From the NCBI GenBank assembly GCA_963828555.1, contig CAWHEL010000002.1, forward strand, positions 310,001 through 374,000: a stretch of 64,000 nt of DNA. The letters are read 5' to 3'. The notes below the pieces were generated by a model. It searched no databases. It worked only from the letters and a program-made list of their open reading frames with translations, and was not told the DNA's origin. A program made the translations under genes and the position numbers. Origin of the DNA: JADJPO01 sp963828555. GTDB taxonomy: Bacteria; Actinomycetota; Actinomycetes; Actinomycetales; Kineosporiaceae. This document shows, one piece after another, positions 34,270-43,047 of this stretch; position 1 is the stretch's first letter, and each line of letters starts with the position of its first letter.

Positions 34270-34924
34270 CGACCGCCCGACGGCGGGCGAGCAGCGTGGA
34301 GTCGTGGACGTCGAGCGTCACCCCGTCGTGCGTCATGGTCCGCGGCCGCTGCTCGACGACGAGCGTGTCGAAGCCCTCGTGCAGTCCTGGCAGCAGCTCG
34401 TCGGCGACGAACATCGCCTTGCGGTGGCTCGCCGTCAGGTGGGGAAACGCCTCGGACGGCGCGTGGCCCACGACCAGGAGGTGCCCTCCGGGTGCGACGG
34501 CCTCGGACAGCCGGCCGACGACCTCGACCATCCCGCCGTCCGGCGGGTGCAGGAAGTGGGTCGTGACCAGGTCGTAGGACCGGCCGTCGGCCGAGAAGGC
34601 CCGGGCGTCGACCTGCCACCAGTCCGCACGGTCGGCGACGCCCGCCTCCTCGGCGTGCCGGGCGGCGCGGGCCAGTCCGTTGGCGGAGAAGTCCGCCCCG
34701 GTGACCCGCCAGCCCTGCCGAGCCAGCCAGATCACGTCGCCACCCTCCCCGCACCCGACGTCGAGCGCGGTACCCGGAGTCAGCCTCGACACCTCGGCGA
34801 CCAACTGGACGTTGGGGTTCCCGCTCCAGATCTTCTCCTCGCCGGAGTAGCGCTCCTCCCAGCCCGCCGGCTCGAACATCGCGGCCACATCCTCATCGGT
34901 GTGCTGGTGCCCGTGGGTGTCCAT
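34247..34924 (-). CDS. Class I SAM-dependent methyltransferase
   Basis: The 225-residue protein has a clear motif I (ALDVGCGEGGDVIWLARQG), the acidic ADFSANGLARAARHA strand, and later YDLVTTHFLHPP and APGGHLLVVGHAP. Its N-terminus (MFEPAGWEERYSGEEKIWSG) is typical of the small TehB/thiopurine-like group. The ATG at 34924 opens the conserved region; the frame is open upstream without family sequence. Confidence 0.85.
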   Translation of the reverse strand: MDTHGHQHTDEDVAAMFEPAGWEERYSGEEKIWSGNPNVQLVAEVSRLTPGTALDVGCGEGGDVIWLARQGWRVTGADFSANGLARAARHAEEAGVADRADWWQVDARAFSADGRSYDLVTTHFLHPPDGGMVEVVGRLSEAVAPGGHLLVVGHAPSEAFPHLTASHRKAMFVADELLPGLHEGFDTLVVEQRPRTMTHDGVTLDVHDSTLLARRRAVVRPLPTR

Positions 34925-35191
34925 GCCGTCAGCGTGCCGACCGAAGGACACCAATGACAAGCTGCCGCTCGACGAACTGGTCGACGCGCCGGAGACGCAA
35001 GCTCCGCGCGGGGCGCGGGCGTGGATCGCCCACCACAGCATGTTCACGGTCTGCGCTGACCGCAGCTGACCTACAGCAATCAAGGTGAACGGAACGTGGC
35101 CCATCGCTTGTCGCTCCGCTGAACGATCGACGGACCGAGGACGAGGGTGCCTGAGCTCACCCGTCACCTCGGGCAAGGTCATGTCGGTGGG

Positions 35192-35869
35192 CTACGCCGG
35201 CAGGACGTAGAAGTACATGAGGAGGTAGTGCATCAGCGCGGCCACGACCACCAGGAAGTGCCACGTCTCGTGGAATCCGAACACCCCGGGCCGCGGGTTC
35301 GGCTTCTCGATCACGAAGACCACGAAGCCGGCGCTGTAGATGAGGCCTCCCGCTGCCATCAGAACCAACGCCCCTACGGGCAGCGGGCTGCCCGCGCCGA
35401 CCAGGAGCACCGTCAGCCAGCCCAGGGCGATGTAGAGGGTGTTGGTGATGTACTTCGGCAGCCTCTGCAGCACCGAACGGAGCACGATCCCCAGCACGGC
35501 GATGGCCCAGACTGCTCCGAAGACCGTCCAGCCGTAAGTGTTTCTGAAGAGCACCAACACGAGCGGGGTGACCGTTCCCGCGATCAGGAGGAAGACCGAG
35601 TCATAGTCGAGAGTGCGCAGTGTCTCGTTCACTCGCGGGCTCCGGTCGAGCCCGTGATGGATCGTGCTGGACACGAACAGCGCCACCAGGCAGAGGCCGT
35701 AGACACTCAGCCCGACGATCTTCCACGGATCCCCCTGGGCGCTCGCCTGCGAGACGAGCAGCGCGGCACCCCCGACGGCGAAACAGGCGGCGAACAGGTG
35801 CGAGACGGTGTTGAACCGTTCATCGGTCACATGGACGCTGCCGTCCCTGCTCCGTGCCACGGTATCCAC
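35192..35869 (-). CDS. Hemolysin III family (PAQR-type) membrane protein
   Basis: The 225-residue protein has seven membrane helices and the PAQR motifs: ERFNTVSHLFAACFAVGG near the start, STIHHGLD, LDYDSVFLLIAGTVTPLVL and FGFHETWHFLVVVAALMHY at the end, supplying the metal-binding histidines. Relatives (YqfA/TrhA) affect membrane lipid homeostasis; true hemolytic activity is doubtful. The GTG at 35869 follows GGGAAGG. Confidence 0.85.
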   Translation of the reverse strand: MDTVARSRDGSVHVTDERFNTVSHLFAACFAVGGAALLVSQASAQGDPWKIVGLSVYGLCLVALFVSSTIHHGLDRSPRVNETLRTLDYDSVFLLIAGTVTPLVLVLFRNTYGWTVFGAVWAIAVLGIVLRSVLQRLPKYITNTLYIALGWLTVLLVGAGSPLPVGALVLMAAGGLIYSAGFVVFVIEKPNPRPGVFGFHETWHFLVVVAALMHYLLMYFYVLPA

Positions 35870-35914
35870 AGGACTGCCTTCCCTCGCAGCTGAACGCGTG
35901 ACGTCGCTACCAGC

Positions 35915-36346
35915 CTATGGGCTCAGTCGCTCGTGGGCTGCGCCGATGGCGAGCCCGAGGGCGAGGATCCTCAGCCCGTTGAACGTCGCGCCGATCAGGA
36001 ACCAGCGCATGGCTTCAGGCGTGCCTGTGAGGAACTTCGCCGGAACCTCGAGCAGCACCGTGACCACGACCAGGGCCATGATGCTCAGCGTCAGGGACTT
36101 CAGGATCGGGTTGCTCCCCCAGACCCTGTCGAAGAAGCGAAGCAGGAGGTAGCCGACGCAGAACCCGATGATCAGCCCGCCGGCCAGGGCTTCAAGCAGC
36201 ATGGGCACATAGCCGATGGACAGAGCGGCACGGTACTGCGCGGCGATGGGCGTCCGCGAGATCGCGAAGTTGGTCACCCAGAACGCCGATCCGCCCACCA
36301 GGGCCAATCCTGTTGCCCGCCGCCACAATCGCTGTGATCGGGTCAT
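35915..36346 (-). CDS. Four-helix membrane protein of unknown function
   Basis: The 143-residue protein has four hydrophobic segments (GLALVGGSAFWVTNFAI, MLLEALAGGLIIGFCVGYLL, TLSIMALVVVTVLLEV, WFLIGATFNGLRILALGLAI). I do not recognise it. It ends an operon with a DUF4386 gene and a 79-residue protein that is divergent from a LuxR regulator, so it is probably controlled by that regulator. Confidence 0.65.
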   Translation of the reverse strand: MTRSQRLWRRATGLALVGGSAFWVTNFAISRTPIAAQYRAALSIGYVPMLLEALAGGLIIGFCVGYLLLRFFDRVWGSNPILKSLTLSIMALVVVTVLLEVPAKFLTGTPEAMRWFLIGATFNGLRILALGLAIGAAHERLSP

Positions 36347-36381
36347 CTCTCCTCCTCCAGCTCGGCGAAGCGGGGTCACCG

Positions 36382-37092
36382 TCAGGCGGCCACCATCTCG
36401 ATGGCTGGGGCGGTCGATGTGGTGTCGCCGCCTCGGGAGAGCAGGTACACGCCGATGACGAGCTCGAACGGCAGGATCGCGATGTAGGGCACGATGCCGA
36501 GCGACGGGCCGAGCAGCTCGATGGACGCTCCGACGATTCCGACGGTCACCACGACCAGCCCGTAGCCGGAGATCCACCGCGGGACCATGCGGGAGATGAA
36601 GAACAGGTAGTAGAAGAGCAGTCCTCCGGCGCAGTAGAAGAACATCAGAATCGTTCCGCCGCGCCCGGCGACGTCGGTGTACAGGAACTGGCCGAGCGAT
36701 TCGTAGGAGCCGGCGCTCGACCCGTCCGCCCCGCCTGCGCTCTGGAAGTCCGACGCCACGTGCGTCAGTGCGTTCGAGGCGATCTGATTGAGCGTGTAGA
36801 CGAAGGACTCCCCAGTCCAGCACAGCGTCGCGATGAGGGCCAGGGTCTTCCCCCAGGGGTTGAGCACCGCGTAGAGCAGCCCGGCCAGGACCAGGATGCC
36901 TACGGCATTCAGCATGCCTATCAGGACGGCGACGTGGACGAGACCGGTGTGGTCGGCGACCGTGGCCAGTACGTCTGCGATGTCACCCGAACCCGTGGCG
37001 GTGCCGATGGCGAGGCCGCTGGTGAGACTCGTGACGACGACCGCCAGGAAGGCGGCGCCGAGGAATCGAGGAGTGTTGTCTTGGGCGTTCAT
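36382..37092 (-). CDS. DUF4386 family membrane protein
   Basis: The 236-residue protein has six membrane helices. GLLYAVLNPWGKTLALIATL, NPWGK, a central VYTLNQIASNAL and the region TILMFFYCAGGLLFYYLFF, SRMVPRWISGYG fit DUF4386, a family of unknown function frequently next to regulators. Its ATG overlaps the stop of the 79-residue gene upstream. A second DUF4386 gene lies at 45.3 kb. Confidence 0.75.
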   Translation of the reverse strand: MNAQDNTPRFLGAAFLAVVVTSLTSGLAIGTATGSGDIADVLATVADHTGLVHVAVLIGMLNAVGILVLAGLLYAVLNPWGKTLALIATLCWTGESFVYTLNQIASNALTHVASDFQSAGGADGSSAGSYESLGQFLYTDVAGRGGTILMFFYCAGGLLFYYLFFISRMVPRWISGYGLVVVTVGIVGASIELLGPSLGIVPYIAILPFELVIGVYLLSRGGDTTSTAPAIEMVAA

Positions 37093-37328
37093 GAATCCTC
37101 CGATCGGAGCACCGAGATCAGCCGTAGGCCGAGGTCCCGGACGCGCTTGAGCACCCCGTACAACGTGGCCTGGTCCATCAGCCCGACCAGCAGCGTCTCG
37201 CCGTCAACGGCGACGACGCGCAGCCCGGTGAACCACTCGGACCACTCGGCGTCGAGCTCTCCCGCGACGCGGATCTGGTAGTACACCGCCTGCAGGCTGC
37301 CCGGGTCCGGGTTGATCTCAACGGCCAT
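37089..37328 (-). CDS. Small conserved-looking protein next to LuxR regulator
   Basis: The 79-residue protein reads as a compact alpha/beta domain: YYQIRVAGELDAEWSEWFTG, LRVVAVDGETLLVGLMDQAT and LYGVLKRVRDLGLRLISVLR. I cannot name a family. GGAG lies just before ATG 37328. Its stop overlaps the DUF4386 start (ATGA), and it opens the operon facing the LuxR gene. Confidence 0.65.
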   Translation of the reverse strand: MAVEINPDPGSLQAVYYQIRVAGELDAEWSEWFTGLRVVAVDGETLLVGLMDQATLYGVLKRVRDLGLRLISVLRSEDS

Positions 37329-37362
37329 GACTCCAGCCTCCGCCGGGGACCCCGGGTGCGTC

Positions 37363-37380
37363 ATACCTCCGTGGAGGTAT
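37363..37380. promoter_or_regulatory. Palindromic operator between the DUF4386 operon and LuxR gene
   Basis: ATACCTCC (37363-37370) and GGAGGTAT (37373-37380) form a perfect inverted repeat with a GT spacer. A related half-site GGAGTAT follows at 37387-37393. It sits 35 bases from the start of the small-protein gene and 37 bases from the LuxR start, a good position to control both directions. Confidence 0.6.
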
Positions 37381-37416
37381 TCAGAGGAGTATTCGACCCC
37401 AGCTCCACCTAGGATC

Positions 37417-40041
37417 ATGAGCGTGCCCGTGCCCATTCTGGCCACCAAGCTGTACGGACCCGCCGAGAGGCCTGGCGTCGTGAGCAGGAATCGCCTCGAC
37501 GGTCACCTCGACGACGCCCTCCACCGCAGACTGACCCTCGTCTCGGCGCCGGCCGGCTTCGGCAAGACAACCGCGATCGCCGACTGGGCACGGCGCGGAG
37601 GCCACCAGATCTCCTGGCTGTCCCTGGACGACAGCGACTCGGACCTGGGCCACTTCCTGACCTACCTGGTCGCCGCGCTGCGCGCGCTGGCCCCGGACGC
37701 AGGAGAGGCGGTGCTGCCGCTGCTGGACCATCCCCAGCCGCCTCCGATCGAGTCTGCGCTGACGCCGCTCGTGAACGACCTGGCCGCCGCGATGACGGAT
37801 CTGGTACTCGTCCTCGACGACTATCACAGCGTCGACTCCCGGCTCGTCGATGACGCGGTCGCCTTTCTCGTGGAACACCTTCCGCCACGCCTGCACCTGA
37901 TCATCGCCAGCCGCGAGGACCCGTCACTCCCGCTTGGCCGACTGCGCGCCAATGCGGAGCTGTGCGAGATTCGGGCGCCTGACCTGCGCTTCACCACGGA
38001 CGAATGCCAACGTTTCCTCAACGGGGCCAAGGGCCTCGGGCTGTCGAGCGCGGAGGTCGCCTCACTCGAGTCGTCCACCGAAGGCTGGATCGCAGGCCTC
38101 CAGCTCGCCGCCATCTCCCTCGAGCACGAGCCCGAGCCCGCTGAGCTGATCAGCAGCTTCTCCGGCAGCCACCGCTTCGTGCTCGACTATCTGGCCGAGG
38201 AGGTGCTCGCCCGGCTACCCCCGGAACGCACGCGATTCCTGATGCTCACCTCGGTCCTGGACCGTCTGTGCGGCCCGCTCTGCGACGCGGTCACCCTCGA
38301 TGCCACCCCAGGTCAGGACACGCTCGAGCTGCTGGAACGCTCGAACCTCTTCATCATTCCGCTCGACGAGGAACGCCACTGGTTCCGCTACCACCACTTG
38401 TTCCGCGACCTGCTGCGCCGCCGTCTGCAGCAGACCCAGCCGGCGGCGTTCCTGGACGATCTGCACATCCGGGCCAGCGGGTGGCTCGAGCAGAACGGAC
38501 TCGACCTGGACGCCTTCCGACATGCCACGGCGGCGCACGACATCACCCGGGCCGTCCGCCTCATCCAGGGCCATGGCCTGCCGCTCTACGTGCGGGGCGC
38601 GCTGGCGCCCATCGCCGCCTGGCTCACCACCTTGCCGCCCGAGACCCTCGACGCCTGGCCGGAGCTGCGCGTCGTCCAGGCGACGGTCATGCTGGGCAGC
38701 GGACAGAGCACCGGCATCACCGAGATGCTCGACCAGGTGGAGGCCACCCTCGCGTCCCGTGAGACGCCTCCCGACCCGCACCTCCTCGGCCGCATCGCCA
38801 ACCTGCGGGCGATGCTCGGGCTGAGCCGTCACCGGGCAGACGTGATGATCGCCGAGTCCAGGCGGGCGCTCGAGTACCTCCCCCCGGACGACGTGGCCGC
38901 CCGCGCCTCGGCGATCCAGACACTGGGGTATGCCCATCAGGTGCTGGGCGAACGCGCGGAGGCACGTGCGGCGTACTCCGAGGCTCGGGGGATGAGTCGG
39001 GGCGCCGGCAGCCGTTTCGGTGAACTGATCTCGCTGATCGGTCTGGGTACCGTCGAGGAGCTGGACACCGAGCTCCGCGCCGCCGCGGCCACCTACGAGG
39101 AGACGCTCCGGCTCGCCGCCGACCTCCCCTTCCCAGTGATCGCCGAGGCCCATCTGGGCCTGGCCCGGATCCACTACGAGTGGAACGAGCTCGACGACGC
39201 ATGGCAGCGTGGTCAGCGAGCTCTGGAGCTGGCCCGCCGGCTTCAGAACACCGATCGGCCCGCAGCCTGCCAGGTGTTGCTCGCCCGGATCAAGCTCTCC
39301 CAAGGGGAATCGGAGGAGGCAGGGGCGTTGCTCGAGGAAGCCGAGCGCTGGGTTCGTGAGCTCGGCAACGCGCGCGAGGGTCCGAGCGTGATGGCTGCTC
39401 TCGCCAGGCTGAACCTGTTCCGCGGCAAGGTCGACGCGGCCTCACACATCGCCGGGGAGTTCGACCTGCCGATGATCGGCGCTCGCGTCATGCTGGCCCG
39501 GGGCACCCCGGCCGAGGCTCTGCGGGTTCTGCGGTCGGTCCGGGCTGAGGCTGATGCCCGCGGATGGCGCGACGAGGCGCTCAGGTGTCTCACGCTCGAG
39601 GCGCTCGCCTCTCGCGCTGCCGGCTCGTCGCGCGACAGCCAGCACCTGCTGGACGACGTGATGGACACGGCGATTCCCCAGGGCTTCGTGCGATTGTTCG
39701 TCGACGAAGGCACTCCTATGGCCGACCTGCTCCGTCAGGTCACCGGGCGGCACCGCGCCAAGGCCCTTCGCCTGCTCAGCGCCTTCCCGAAGGGGGATCA
39801 CTCAGCGCCCACCGGACCCGCTGCCCTCATCGAGCCGCTGAGCGGCCGCGAACGCGAAGTGCTGGGCCTTCTCGCCGAGGGACTGTCGAATCAACAGATC
39901 GCGGAGCGGCTGTTCCTCTCTCCCCTCACGGTGAAGGTGCATCTTCGCAACATCTACTCGAAGCTGGGTGTCGGCAGCCGAACCCAAGCCGTCGCGCTCG
40001 GCCGCGGGCTCGGGCTCCTCGACACCACGGGTGGACCCTGA
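37417..40041 (+). CDS. Large LuxR-family (MalT/LAL type) ATP-binding regulator
   Basis: The 874-residue protein has an N-terminal AAA/STAND ATPase (Walker A SAPAGFGKTT at about 43-52, Walker B LVLVLDDYHS near 128-137), a winged-helix region (FHHLFRDLLRRRL-like RYHHLFRDLLRRRLQ), many TPR-like helical repeats (about 440-760), and a C-terminal LuxR helix-turn-helix (SGREREVLGLLAEGLSNQQI). It is of MalT type: ATP plus an unknown inducer should drive oligomerisation. It is divergent from the DUF4386 operon across a palindrome. The ATG at 37417 has AGGA four bases upstream. Confidence 0.9.
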   Translation: MSVPVPILATKLYGPAERPGVVSRNRLDGHLDDALHRRLTLVSAPAGFGKTTAIADWARRGGHQISWLSLDDSDSDLGHFLTYLVAALRALAPDAGEAVLPLLDHPQPPPIESALTPLVNDLAAAMTDLVLVLDDYHSVDSRLVDDAVAFLVEHLPPRLHLIIASREDPSLPLGRLRANAELCEIRAPDLRFTTDECQRFLNGAKGLGLSSAEVASLESSTEGWIAGLQLAAISLEHEPEPAELISSFSGSHRFVLDYLAEEVLARLPPERTRFLMLTSVLDRLCGPLCDAVTLDATPGQDTLELLERSNLFIIPLDEERHWFRYHHLFRDLLRRRLQQTQPAAFLDDLHIRASGWLEQNGLDLDAFRHATAAHDITRAVRLIQGHGLPLYVRGALAPIAAWLTTLPPETLDAWPELRVVQATVMLGSGQSTGITEMLDQVEATLASRETPPDPHLLGRIANLRAMLGLSRHRADVMIAESRRALEYLPPDDVAARASAIQTLGYAHQVLGERAEARAAYSEARGMSRGAGSRFGELISLIGLGTVEELDTELRAAAATYEETLRLAADLPFPVIAEAHLGLARIHYEWNELDDAWQRGQRALELARRLQNTDRPAACQVLLARIKLSQGESEEAGALLEEAERWVRELGNAREGPSVMAALARLNLFRGKVDAASHIAGEFDLPMIGARVMLARGTPAEALRVLRSVRAEADARGWRDEALRCLTLEALASRAAGSSRDSQHLLDDVMDTAIPQGFVRLFVDEGTPMADLLRQVTGRHRAKALRLLSAFPKGDHSAPTGPAALIEPLSGREREVLGLLAEGLSNQQIAERLFLSPLTVKVHLRNIYSKLGVGSRTQAVALGRGLGLLDTTGGP

Positions 40042-40086
40042 TCGGTCCGCGCCCCTTGACCCCATTGCGTGCTGGGACGTGTTGAG

Positions 40087-40514
40087 CTACTTCCGCGCCG
40101 TCAGCCGATCGGCGATGTCGACGGCCAGCGCGATCTGGTGGTCGAGGGCCGGCGCGCTGTCCCACCACGAGACCGACTCGACAACGAGCCCTTCGCCAGA
40201 GACATGGACCGGCCACAGCTCGGCGGGCCGCACCACGCCGTCGCCATGCATGGCCGGCGGCCAGTGCTCGATGCGCCGGCGCAGCGGGGCGTCGGCCGAC
40301 GCACGTCGAGCTGGGGAGCGGGCGCCGCGTTCGGCGTCCGCACGACCCGCAGCGCCGGACGCACCCAGCGGACGAACGACGACGGGTCGTTGTCTCCCGT
40401 CGGCGTCCCATCGTCGAGGTCGCAGTACCAGGCCATTGCGGATTCCCGCGGTTCCATCCGGAACACGTGGTCGCCTGCAGCCGTCACGACCAGATCGCGG
40501 GCACCCACCACCAC
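40087..40514 (-). pseudogene. Hypothetical protein gene with a frameshift
   Basis: The first frame reads GARDLVVTAAGDHVFRMEPR, ESAMAWYCDLDDGTPTGDND and PSSFVRWVRPALRVVRTPNA. After about 40300 coding-like sequence moves to the other frame: APLRRRIEHWPPAMHGDGVV, RPAELWPVHVSGEGLVVESV and WWDSAPALDHQIALAVDIAD, ending at 40087. I do not know the family. The two halves have uniform GC-rich third positions and probably formed one gene of about 140 residues. Confidence 0.5.
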
Positions 40515-40585
40515 GGTGATGAAGTCGTACGGCAGGCCCGCATGGCGGCATCCTAGGCCGCCACAGTCCGGCGTAGCCTCACCGC

Positions 40586-40840
40586 ATGACCGACGATTTC
40601 GAGTCCGCTGTTGCGGCAGTGCCTTTGCTGACGAAGGACCCCGGTTCACAGGTGAAGCTGGCGCTCTACGCCCTCTACAAGCAGGCGACCGTCGGAGACG
40701 TCTCGGGGAAGCGCCCGGGCTTCACCGACCTGGTGGGCAGGGCCAAGTACGACGCCTGGGCCGCGCTCTCCGGAACGTCCACCGAGGAGGCGCGGGCCGG
40801 CTACGTCGCCAGGGTCGCCGACCTGCAGGCCGCCGAGTAG
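40586..40840 (+). CDS. Acyl-CoA-binding protein
   Basis: The 84-residue protein is a complete ACBP four-helix bundle with the signature LYALYKQATVGDVSGKRPGF followed by KYDAW. It binds long-chain acyl-CoA esters in the cytosol. It stands alone between a broken gene and a convergent oxidoreductase, and a strong hairpin follows it. Confidence 0.88.
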   Translation: MTDDFESAVAAVPLLTKDPGSQVKLALYALYKQATVGDVSGKRPGFTDLVGRAKYDAWAALSGTSTEEARAGYVARVADLQAAE

Positions 40841-40858
40841 CCGGACAGACCCGGCACC

Positions 40859-40894
40859 GGACTGACCCCACACTCCCTGGCGTGGGGTCAGTCC
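40859..40894. terminator. Bidirectional hairpin terminator
   Basis: GGACTGACCCCAC (40859-40871) is perfectly complementary to GTGGGGTCAGTCC (40882-40894), a 13-base stem with a 10-base loop. It lies between two convergent genes and contains the TGA stop of the minus-strand oxidoreductase. No T-run follows, as is usual in high-GC actinobacteria. Confidence 0.7.
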
Positions 40895-41862
40895 GCACCC
40901 GGCACGGTCACGACGACCTTGCCGACGAAGTTCCCCTCGGCGTAGTAGAGCATCGCCTCCCGCGCCTCGTGCAACGGGAACGTCCGATCGATCACCGGCC
41001 TGAGGGAGCCCGACTCGAACAGCTCGTTGACGCGCGCCATGTCCTTGTTCGGCTTGAGCATCACGAGGCGGGTGCTCTTCCCGGTCCGCAGCGTGATCCA
41101 CCGCCCCAGGAACGCCGTCTGGGCCAGGCGCGGAAGCGAGCCGCCGACGGTGACGTACCGCCCGCCCGGGTTCAGCGCGCGCAGGTAGCCGAACGGCGAT
41201 CGACGGGTCTTGACGTCCAGGACGAGGTCGTATCGCCGTCCGCTGCGGGTGAAGTCCTCGCGCGTGTAGTCGACCAGGTGGTCGAACCCGAGCGTGCGGA
41301 GCTTCTCCAGCTTGCCGCCCCGATCGACGCCGGTCAGTTCCGCGTCGTACAGCGCGGCGATCTGCGCCCCGAGCGTGCCGACGCCACCACCTGCGCCGTT
41401 GATGAGCACCGTCTCGCCGCCCCGCAGCCGTCCGACGTCGAGCAGGCCCTGCATCGCCAGGGCGACCGCCTGCGGCAACGCAGCCGCCTCCTCGAACGTC
41501 ATCGCCGCCGGCTTGGCCGTCAACGCCGCGGCGGGGGCGCAGACGTACTCCGCAAAGCCGCCCCAACGGCCGCTCAGATCGCCGTAGACGAGATCCCCCG
41601 GAAGGAGCGTCGTGACGTCGTGCCCCACCGCCTCGACCCGACCGGCGACGTCGGAGCCCACGATCGTCCGGCGCGGACGGAAGAGACCGGTCTGCAGGCG
41701 GTTCACCGCTGGGCTGCCTCGGAGAATGCCGAGATCCCAGTCGTTGATGGACACGGCGTGAACCCTGATCAGGACCTCGCCCGCGGCCGGCGTCGGCCGG
41801 TCGAGTTCGGTGAGCTCAAGGGCGGCCGCCCCGGCATACCGCGAGAACACGATCGCCTTCAT
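40888..41862 (-). CDS. NAD(P)-dependent MDR oxidoreductase (quinone reductase-like)
   Basis: The 324-residue protein is a zinc-free medium-chain reductase: SINDWDLGILRG, IVGSDVAGRVEAVG, AAALPQAVALAMQGLLDVG, LINGAGGGVGTLGAQIAA and a C-terminal GNFVGKVVVTV. GGGAG lies just before ATG 41862. It is divergent from a paralogue of identical length at 41966. The substrate is unknown; reduction of quinones or enones is likely. Confidence 0.85.
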   Translation of the reverse strand: MKAIVFSRYAGAAALELTELDRPTPAAGEVLIRVHAVSINDWDLGILRGSPAVNRLQTGLFRPRRTIVGSDVAGRVEAVGHDVTTLLPGDLVYGDLSGRWGGFAEYVCAPAAALTAKPAAMTFEEAAALPQAVALAMQGLLDVGRLRGGETVLINGAGGGVGTLGAQIAALYDAELTGVDRGGKLEKLRTLGFDHLVDYTREDFTRSGRRYDLVLDVKTRRSPFGYLRALNPGGRYVTVGGSLPRLAQTAFLGRWITLRTGKSTRLVMLKPNKDMARVNELFESGSLRPVIDRTFPLHEAREAMLYYAEGNFVGKVVVTVPGAD

Positions 41863-41965
41863 GGCACTCCCGTTCCGACCTGCTCGTTCGAGCTCCATCT
41901 GACACGCTGTGCAAGCCGCACCGAACAACGGCGTTCACGATCGCGCCGGTAGAGGGAGTATCGCC

Positions 41966-42940
41966 ATGAAAGCCATCGTCCAACAGCGTTACGGCGCGCC
42001 GAGCGATGTGCTGCGGCTGACCGAGGTCGGGGTGCCGGACGTCGGCGCCGAGGACGTGCTGGTGCGGGTGAGGGCGAGCTCGGCGAATCCCTGGGACTGG
42101 CACTTCATCCGTGGCGAACCGGTGCTGATGCGTCCGGCCGGCATAGGCGGCGCTCGTCGACCCACGTTCCTGATCCCAGGCGGGGATCTGGCCGGGACGG
42201 TGGAACGGGTGGGCGACCGCGTGACCGGATTCGCGCCGGGCGCCGACGTCTACGGCTTCGGCCACGGCGCATTCGCCGAGTATGTCGCCGTGCCGCAGGA
42301 CCGTCTCGCCCCGATGCCTGACGGCCTGTCCTTCGAGCAGGCCGCATCGGTGCCCCTGGCTGCCGTCACAGCACTGCAATGCCTGCGCGCGGGTGGGGTC
42401 GCACCGGGGCAGCAGGTTCTCGTCGTCGGTGCCTCGGGTGGGGTCGGGACCTTCGCGGTGCAGATCGCCAAGCACCTCGGCGCCCACGTGACCGGCGTCT
42501 GCAGCACCCCGCACGTCGATCTGGTCCAGGGTCTTGGCGCCGAAGCGGTCATCGACTACACCCGAGCGGACTTCACCGCCGGCACCGGACGCTACGACCT
42601 GGTCCTCCAATTGGGCGGAACCTACTCCCCCACCGCGATCAGGCGGGTCCTGACCCCGCGCGGAACCCTGATCCAGTCCTACGGCGACGGCGGACGATGG
42701 CTCGGACCGCTGGGCGCCATCGCCAAGGCAGCACTCCTCAACCCCTTCACCAAGCAGACCCTGAAGTCGTTCACCGCCACCGTCACCTCGGACGCCCTCA
42801 CGGAGATCAAAGACCTCATCGAAGCCGGCCACATCACACCCGTGATCGGGCGGACCTTCCCCCTGGCTCAGGCAGCCGACGCCGTGGACCTCATCGAGAA
42901 GGGCAGCCCGCCGGGCAAGGTCGTCGTCCTCGTCGACTGA
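41966..42940 (+). CDS. NAD(P)-dependent MDR oxidoreductase (quinone reductase-like)
   Basis: The 324-residue protein has the same layout as its divergent neighbour: SANPWDWHFIRGEP, IPGGDLAGTVERVG, ASVPLAAVTALQCLRAGG, LVVGASGGVGTFAVQIAK and GSPPGKVVVLVD at the end. GGGAG precedes ATG 41966. The 103-base intergenic region is shared, so both may answer to one signal. They probably arose by inverted duplication followed by divergence. Confidence 0.85.
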   Translation: MKAIVQQRYGAPSDVLRLTEVGVPDVGAEDVLVRVRASSANPWDWHFIRGEPVLMRPAGIGGARRPTFLIPGGDLAGTVERVGDRVTGFAPGADVYGFGHGAFAEYVAVPQDRLAPMPDGLSFEQAASVPLAAVTALQCLRAGGVAPGQQVLVVGASGGVGTFAVQIAKHLGAHVTGVCSTPHVDLVQGLGAEAVIDYTRADFTAGTGRYDLVLQLGGTYSPTAIRRVLTPRGTLIQSYGDGGRWLGPLGAIAKAALLNPFTKQTLKSFTATVTSDALTEIKDLIEAGHITPVIGRTFPLAQAADAVDLIEKGSPPGKVVVLVD

Positions 42941-43047
42941 CACCGACAAGCATCAGGACCATAGCCTCGTCCGCACCGCGTGAAGGCCCGAGTAGCGTTG
43001 CGACAGCGGCCCCTTCGCCGCCATGTCATTCCTCGGGAGTAGATCCA

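Noticed and set aside
34925..35191. Upstream extension of the methyltransferase frame and the 267-base gap before the hemolysin III gene
   Set aside because: The extension lacks family sequence and a ribosome-binding site; the gap shows no coding signal.
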